The translations under genes and the position numbers were made by a program. From the NCBI GenBank assembly GCA_029961685.1, contig JARWKL010000014.1:23595452-23659451 (forward strand): a stretch of DNA of 64,000 nt, in the 5' to 3' direction. Below, piece after piece: positions 57,748 to 64,000 of the stretch. Numbering within the stretch: the first letter of the stretch is position 1; the number at the start of each line of letters is the position of its first letter. Origin of the DNA: Aristolochia californica (lineage: Eukaryota; Streptophyta; Magnoliopsida; Piperales; Aristolochiaceae). The notes under the pieces are model-generated. The model ran no database searches. It was not told where the DNA came from and saw nothing but the letters and a program-made list of their open reading frames with translations.

Positions 57748-60700
57748 ATGAGCGCTCAGCTGTTTCTTACTTCTTCATTCTTCACTTCCCCTTTGACCCA
57801 TACTTCTTCCCATTCTCCAAGATTTTCGTTCAATTTCCAGCCCAGTAAACTAAAGCATGGAGAAAACTGTGCTTTTTCCTTGACTCCGAAACCCCAGAAG
57901 AGTAGCTTCACTACACAGGCAAACGACGGCGATGTGGAATCCGGCTCTGCGAACGATTACGACATGGAAGAAGAAGCAGAAGAAATGGACAACAAGAAAG
58001 ATTACGACGTAGAGTACGACCAACTCATAGCGGCTTCTTTGATGCCGTCTACAGGTGCGGATGTGGGTGATGACATTGAAATGGTGCATAGCAAGAGCTT
58101 CGTTTCGACTCAAGGATGGGACCCAGAAATGGTGTTGGACTACAGGATTAACGAGGAAGAGTTTCACAAGATTAGCTTGATGGAGTGTGATTTCTTCATA
58201 AGGAAGCGGCCTGACCCAGATAATGATGTTTATGATTTCAAAGAGGTTTTTCTTTCTTTTCCTCTTTCTTTTGAAGAGCTATCTCGCCGTGTCATGACGA
58301 TCTGAGTTTTAATTTTGTGCACTAGATGTATGTTACTCCGCCTGATACAGATGTGTATTCGATCCCTACAGTGCTCGCACCGATGCCCAACGAATACCTC
58401 ATCATTTCATCTCCTGAGCTATCTTATTCTGGGTAACCCCTCTTTAGCTACTTCTCCCGCCTTGTAGAGTAATTCTATCTCTTATAATTATTAGTATATT
58501 TTATGGAATTTATGTGGGGAAATTACTTTTGAATGACCCAACGTCTATGTAGGAACATTGCATTATGAATTTATATGGCCATTATGAGTGATTTTAGTTT
58601 CTTATCTTTTTTAATAGTATTCTTTTATTCAAGTGAAATTTATTTGCCTCTTCTCTGTAATTCCTTATATTTTTCTATTCAAGTGAGGGGCTGCTATAAT
58701 GTTTGCTCAATAATTGACATACCAGACTCTTCTTAGGGCATGTTTGGATACCATAGAAAAAAAAAAGAGAAGAAAAGAAAAGGGGAGAGAAAGTCTTGTT
58801 CTAGTGTTTGTCAACACAGATTTTCGAAGAGGAAAGAAAATATGCGAGAAACTTACTTTCTTTCTTAGTTAATAGACTTTATTTAAAAAAAAACATGGAA
58901 TTTGGAGATAAAAAAGAAAGAGACGTAAGGGGAAAATTTTAAAATATTATTAATTTTTCTTTTATTTCCATTTTCCGCGTACATCCAAACAAGAGAATCT
59001 ATATTTCTCTTTCATTTTCCATGGGCATCCAAACAAGAGAAAAAAAAAAACCTCTTTCCTGTTCTTTTCTTTTTTCTTTCTCTTCCTTTTCTCTTTATTT
59101 TCTTTACTCTTGACTTTCTATATTTCAAATGCAGCCTTAGAGTCTGCACTAGTTCACTTTGGTCAAATCACCACCTTTTTTGTCAGTTTTGCTGCTGGCA
59201 GATCATATTTTGAGAGTTTCGAATATATTTTGTTTTTGGATTGTCGGTATACTTTCTAACCACCTGGGTGGACTTGTAAACGGGTCAATATTGGGAGCAT
59301 TTTCTTTTAAACACGAAACATATGAATTATGTTTGCCTTGAAAAGGAGAACAAATAGAGATATTGTTTTCTCTTTATTTCAATAAGGGTTTGCTGGATGC
59401 TCTTTTTTTTGTTTGTTTGACGGGTGGGGGTTGGGGGTTGTAACTGTTTTGTTTAAAGCTTAATAGTGGTTTTCTTCATTTTCAATTTTTCATTGAATAT
59501 ACATGTTGTTGATAGAGTATTCTCCAAGTCAAATGGGAAGGCTTTGTGCAAGAATGCAAACATTGGTTGCACTAACTCAGGGATGAAAACTATTTTATAA
59601 TCAGCAGAAGACTTTGTACTGCCAAACTAACTCTCTGCTTTAATACTGGCCATGAAATAAATGAGTTGAAAATGTCCCAAAATATGTTTTACTGAAAAAC
59701 ACGTCAAAATATCAATGTTAAGAAATTTTATCATATTAGAGTGAGAAATCCAAGTGTTGGAAATCACTGGCTTTATTGAATCAGATTTGGTGGATAACTG
59801 TATCCTAAATTCAATACACGCAGTGGTGTCCAGCAAAAAGAGAACATACTGTCTTTTAATAAACTAAAATGATTCATTTAGCTGGAAAATATAGGTTTAT
59901 ATTTGTTAACAAGTTGTCCATTCATCTTACAGTATATTCGTTGTTCAAAAAGTGACTATGGGTGCTATAATGTAACTGAGCCTCCTATTGATGCACCTCG
60001 GGATCCACTGTACAAGTCAACTAAAGATATCCTTAAGGTATGCAGGTTTAGTTTTTTTTTTTTTTTGTATAATACTTATCTTTTTTATTTCCTTGTAATG
60101 TCCATTTCTCATATGAAAATAGACTCTGGATATGCTTTCGTCGATTAATTTTCAATATTAGGAGTTGTTGGTGCTCTAAGATTAGTTAATGACCTTGCTT
60201 CCAAGAATATTAGTTCAGGTTATGATCAAGAGAGGTGCTTTACTCAGTTCTATCTTGACTGGTTCTTGGCTCTGCAATCTTAGAGATGAACTGCTGATGA
60301 GCACTAGGAATTTAGCGTCTTGGAATAGTTTTTTATTGTTGTGGTGGTTAGATAGTGTTCTGATCTTACTGTAACTGAGCAGTTGAATCAAAAGTAGAGG
60401 ATAATCCAGATTGTGACATTAATCCATTGAGGCAACTTTAAAATGGTTAAGAAACTTGTTCTTTTTTGTGTTTTCTTATCGACTGCTTGCAAAATTCTTG
60501 GGGATATGCGTCTAATAGGAATACCTACATGCTAATTCAAGCTTGGAGGCTAACTACTAGTGGAAGTAAAGGCTTGACATGTATCTATTGTGCAATCTTT
60601 GTTATTGTCTGATTCATTACTTTTTTCAATTTTATGGATCAGGTATTCTTAACCAAGCACTAAGGATTATAAGAAAAAATGACCCAGAGTTTGTTCTTGA

Positions 60701-61436
60701 TTTTGAAGAGATTTATGTAATTGATTCGAAGGCGAAGTCCACAACCAGAGCCAAAGTTTTGGTGAGATGTCCTATTGAACTTCTTTTCTGTATCATGATC
60801 AAAATATATTAACACACTTCGCTTATTCCCAAGTGACATATTATACCTCACATTGATTGACCAGCCTTCTCTCTGCGCAAATTTATGTATCTAGTTTTGG
60901 GTAGCATTCTCATTGATGTTGTTCCCATTCTTCTCATCACAAATTTACTAATTTTTGTTAATTTCCTTTGCCCTGGTTGATTAGACTTTTTCCTTCAATA
61001 TTTTTTTCCTCTGTATTATTTTCCATTTGTGTTGGATTCTAAAATGAATGTAACTGTCTCTGTTAACAGGTTACCATTCCCGAAGGGAGAAATAGGGACA
61101 GAAAGAAAGACCTTTTGATCATTCGTGACAAAGGAAACTCTTTCAGGATAATTCCTATTGTAACAGATCAAACTTAAATCAGGAATTCAAGTTTCATAAT
61201 GTTTTTAAAAAAAATGTGAATTTCAGATTTTTTTTTGTCAGAATACAAAATATTTTGACATTTCTAATTAGCATTTATTCAACCGTTCCTCACATGCTTC
61301 GGGATGTTGATGATTCCAAAGTGAAAGGGATGATCTAACAACCATAATAGAGAAGGAAGAATGGGTCCAAACAAGAATGGACATGGAGAAACACTTGAGA
61401 AAGCTCAGAGATTTCAATGTTTCAAATTGGTTCTAG
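57748..61436 (+). pseudogene. PTAC6: PTAC6 gene, all exons visible but disrupted
   Basis: PTAC6 (PAP8) is a chloroplast protein of the plastid-encoded RNA polymerase complex. Exon 1 (57748-58245, 166 codons) has a Ser/Thr-rich transit-like start, the acidic MEEEAEEMDNKKDYDVEYD region and STQGWDPEMVLDYRINEEEFH. Exons 2 (58326-58394, YVTPPDTDVYSIPTVLAPM), 3 (59933-60037, YGCYNVTEPPIDAPRDPLY), 4 (60643-60761, DPEFVLDFEEIYVIDSK), 5 (61070-61159) and a last exon ending at 61436 (KHLRKLRDF.VSNWF) follow in phase. Three faults: the exon 2 donor has no GT (GAA is followed by TACCTC); exon 4 lacks one base after VFLTKH, giving a stop; the last exon lacks one base before SERDD. Pseudogene, or assembly errors in a real gene. 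Confidence 0.85.
58737..59136. mobile_element. Tourist-like MITE, second subtype (400 bp), in PTAC6 intron 2
   Basis: Flanked by TTA (58734-58736, 59137-59139). The left end is GGGCATGTTTGGATACC, the right end is the inverse of GGCTGCATTTGAAATA. The interior has GTTTGG-containing subterminal repeats in inverted pairs. Shares its interior with 23670-23866. Confidence 0.7.
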
Positions 61437-62023
61437 TACTTCATTGCTGGGTTTCCTTCATCCACAGAATGTTGAGTCTAAAGCGAGTCAACAATCAACT
61501 ACAGTCAGAGACTCATGAATTGTGCACACTTTGGTATTTATGGTGATAGTGAAAACCTCTATTGAGTCTCTTGCCATGAACCAGCTCTCTCCCTCTCCCA
61601 TAAGGTGGTTCTCATTGGGATCAGATCGTGTTCTTCTATCAAGTGCTATACAAATCACTTCAAGCATGGTAAAGTATCGTATTTGTTTCTAGTTTGATAC
61701 CTAAAATGTTTCCGGCAATGAAGGGCGTGCCCTTTTATTTATAATTCTATCTTCTTATTAGGAATATAAGATTTGAAAAGAAAAACTGAAGAGGAATGTA
61801 TCAAAATTATTGAAGTTGATCCAATAACTGACTAGGTAAGGTGACCAGGTTGGATCAAACCTGATTTGGTCTATGGGTGAACCAGATAATATCTTATTTT
61901 TGTAATTTATGTTTAAACATTCTTCCTCTCTGCTACAACAGAGGCCAGGACAACGCCTTCTCCATGTCCACCTCTTTGTGCGACGGAGACTTGGGGGAGG
62001 AGGGGCTTTGCTCCTGCCCTTCT

Positions 62024-62110
62024 CATTATTTCCACCAGTCTGGAAGCTCCTCTCCTATCCATTATTTCCACCCATCTGGAAGTTCCTCCCCTTCTCATTA
62101 TTTTCACGAG
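62024..62110. repeat. Short minisatellite, about 36-bp unit x 2.5
   Basis: Repeated phrase CATTATTTCCACC.(A/G)TCTGGAAG(C/T)TCCTC. No gene assigned in 61437-62574. Confidence 0.7.
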
Positions 62111-62151
62111 TCGTGAAGGACCTTACCTGCTAATGGGAGGGAGTAGATGGA

Positions 62152-62153
62152 TC

Positions 62154-62194
<41 letters not shown>
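62152..62194. repeat. Compound (GT)n(GA)n microsatellite
   Basis: About eight GT followed by about thirteen GA dinucleotides. Confidence 0.9.
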
Positions 62195-62195
<1 letters not shown>

Positions 62196-62574
62196 GGCTG
62201 AGGGGCAATCCCTCCCTTACTCTCTCTTGTTTGTTGCTTGTAGATAGGACTTTCTATTTGTTTATTTGATTTTGAAGAGGGAAGGAGGTACTGACCCTTT
62301 TTACAGTTTGTTATTCAAGCCATCAAAACTGCTCTGTTCGTGTCCCCCCCCCACCCGCCGCATTCTCTTAAGAATTTTGCCTAGGGGAGGCTATGGCACG
62401 AGAACACTCCCATTGATGAAAGTGAACATAAGATGGGAGGATGAACAAGCTAAAGTTGAAAACTTAGAGGGCATACAACCTAAGATGAGACGAGAGAGGT
62501 CAAAATAGAAGTTGATTAATTGACTCATCAACATTTCCACATAGTATACAACAACAATAGTTCCTCTTCTCATA

Positions 62575-63056
62575 GGGTCTCTTTGGAACCCCTAGAAAAG
62601 AAAAGGAGAAAGAAAGTGATTTTCTGTTGTTTGACATTAAAAAATCATGGAGAGAAAAGAAAATGAGAGAGAAATATAGTTTCTCGCTTAAGTATAATAT
62701 TTTCCATCTTAAAATGATGGAATTTCAAGAAAAAAGAAAAGAAATAGAAAGGGGAAGAGGAAATTTTAAAATATTATAAATTTAATTTTCTTTTTATTTT
62801 TCACGTGTATCCAAACAAGAGAAACTATATTTTTCTCATTTTCCATAGAACAAGAGACAATTAACCTCTTTTTTTTTCTTATCTTTTCTTTTTTTTTCTT
62901 TTCTTTTTTCTTTCTCTTTCTCTTTCTCTTCTCTTTGTTTTATTTTCTTTTCTTTTATTTTCTTTTCTTTTTTCTTTCTCTTTCTCTTTCTCTTCTCTTT
63001 GTTTTATTTTCTTTTCTTTTATTTTCTTTTCTTTTTTAAGGGTTCCAAACAGATCC
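62575..63056. mobile_element. Expanded Tourist-like MITE (482 bp)
   Basis: Left end GGGTCTCTTTGGAACCCCTAG after ATA, right end AAGGGTTCCAAACAGATCC before TTA (a TWA-type duplication with one mismatch). The right half is a T/C-rich tract with a 64-bp period duplication (copies from 62910 and 62974, each with CTTTCTCTTCTCTTTGTTTT). Interior resembles the 58737 subtype. Confidence 0.7.
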
Positions 63057-63062
63057 TTAAGG

Positions 63063-64000
63063 TTTTCAATAGTTAGAATGTGATTTCAGTCAAGATGTTT
63101 TGCAATCTAAAGCTTGGAGGAAACATAAGACATACAATTTTTTCCTCAAAGAGGCATTTCATGCAAAAAATATCTATCAATCTCACTATGTTTTGTTTGA
63201 TCATGTTGAACTGGATTGTTGGTAATGCTTATGGCAGCTTTCTGGTAAGAATACAATTTCAAAATAAAACTAAAGGAAATGCTAGATCGACAAACATAAC
63301 TTTTATCCACAAGAGCTCAACACCATGTGCCATAGATCTAAATTCTACTTCAACACTTGAATGTCTATCAATTATTTCTTTCTTCTCTACCATACAAGGT
63401 TACTGCTGACAAAGCATCTATTAATTGATCTTTTTACATTTGAATTTCCATCCCAATTTGCATCGGTATAAGTCTCAAATGACATTTTTAGAACTTTTTG
63501 TAAATAAAAGGTCCATACCTGGAGTGCCTTTAAGGTACATCAAGATCCATTCTATTGCTATCATGTTTGGTACTTCCGGAGCATGCATAATTGACTAACA
63601 ATACCAATAAAATAAGCGATATAAAGTCTAGTTAATGACAAATACATAAGTGTACCAACCAACCTTTGATATCTACCTTGTCAGGTAGTAAGTTTCCTTT
63701 TGTAATGCACAATTTGTATCGACTTCAAGAGTAGTACATGGCTTACAACCAAACATGCCAGTTGATCTGTCCATATATCACGCGCTAGATAAATCTTGAA
63801 CTTAGGCCTCAAACAATTAAAAAACAAAAAAAAGAAGGTATGACACAAATAAGATAGACCAAACTTTCTCTCATTACCTCCATACCCTTTCCTTCATCTA
63901 ACCTATTGCCCAAGACTGTGCTTGACACCCCTACATACACATTGCTAGTGTAAAACTTATAAAAAATATATCCGTGTCTCAGACTTGGTAGATGCTATCC
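63063..64000 (-). mobile_element. Copia RT/RNase H remnant, runs off the window
   Basis: Minus strand: IMHAPEVPNMIAIEWILMYLKGTPGMD (broken; near 63500-63580) is the end of RT, EVEFRSMAHGVELLWIK (63340-63390) and NPVQHDQTKHSEIDRYFLHE (63150-63210) belong to RNase H. Stops occur in between. Its 3' end is cut at about 63062 next to the MITE; the 5' part continues beyond the window. Confidence 0.7.

Noticed and set aside
58395..58400. A U12-type AT-AC intron to explain the absent GT at the PTAC6 exon 2 border.
   Set aside because: The sequence after the exon (TACCTC, or ATACCTC if the exon is shortened by one base) does not match the ATATCCTT consensus, and the intron end is a normal CAG.

Overview
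This is a nuclear genomic window from a flowering plant. The evidence is the remains of plant-specific nuclear genes for chloroplast proteins (a PTAC6 copy and a J8-type DnaJ fragment), AT-rich introns with GT..AG borders, and a dense load of plant-type Ty1/copia and Ty3/gypsy elements, L1-type LINE, TRIM and Tourist-like MITEs. I cannot place it below angiosperm level. Nothing suggests an organelle or a bacterium. Very little here is a working gene: the only coding sequences I would defend as intact are two intronless RING-H2 genes.

Layout. 1-2.1 kb: no recognisable gene. 2.1-4.4 kb: retroelement leader, an LTR (called LTR-X here) and a TRIM fragment fused to it. 5.6-11.3 kb: a degenerate minus-strand Ty1/copia element (A) carrying a nested LTR-X solo LTR. 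11.4-12.5 kb: a Ty3/gypsy pol remnant. 14.5 kb: a Tourist-like MITE. 15.2-15.6 kb: a complete TRIM. 15.8-19.4 kb: an LTR-X element tail, then two large SIRE/Maximus-like LTRs head to head. 20.0-22.5 kb: a broken copy of the splicing-factor gene STA1/PRP6. 23.7-34.1 kb: a nest in which a nearly complete 6-kb copia element (C) sits inside the reverse transcriptase of an older one (B), which also took a MITE. 34.1-36.7 kb: more LTR-element fragments.

37.2-45.7 kb: two RING-H2 paralogues facing each other (37.8 kb plus, 44.7 kb minus), with pieces of other genes between them (J8 DnaJ, a DUS2 fragment), a copia 3' end and an AT-rich block of tandem repeats. 46.0-54.7 kb: a tRNA-dihydrouridine synthase (DUS2-like) gene, recognisable exon by exon but frameshifted and split by a LINE and a copia fragment. 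54.9-57.5 kb: tandem repeats, LINE ORF1-like and LTR remnants and two MITEs. 57.7-61.4 kb: a PTAC6 gene with all exons visible but with a lost splice donor and two frameshifts. 61.9-64.0 kb: simple repeats, an expanded MITE and another copia polymerase remnant.

The genes do not form a functional unit. The RING-H2 gene at 44.7 kb and the DUS2 copy are divergent neighbours sharing about 250 bases of upstream sequence, and a second RING gene plus a DUS2 fragment at 37.8-41.3 kb suggests the pair was duplicated and then eroded. I did not find an undescribed biological system. The most informative signals are chimeric and nested element junctions, repeat expansion in a RING gene leader, and several recently disabled nuclear gene copies.
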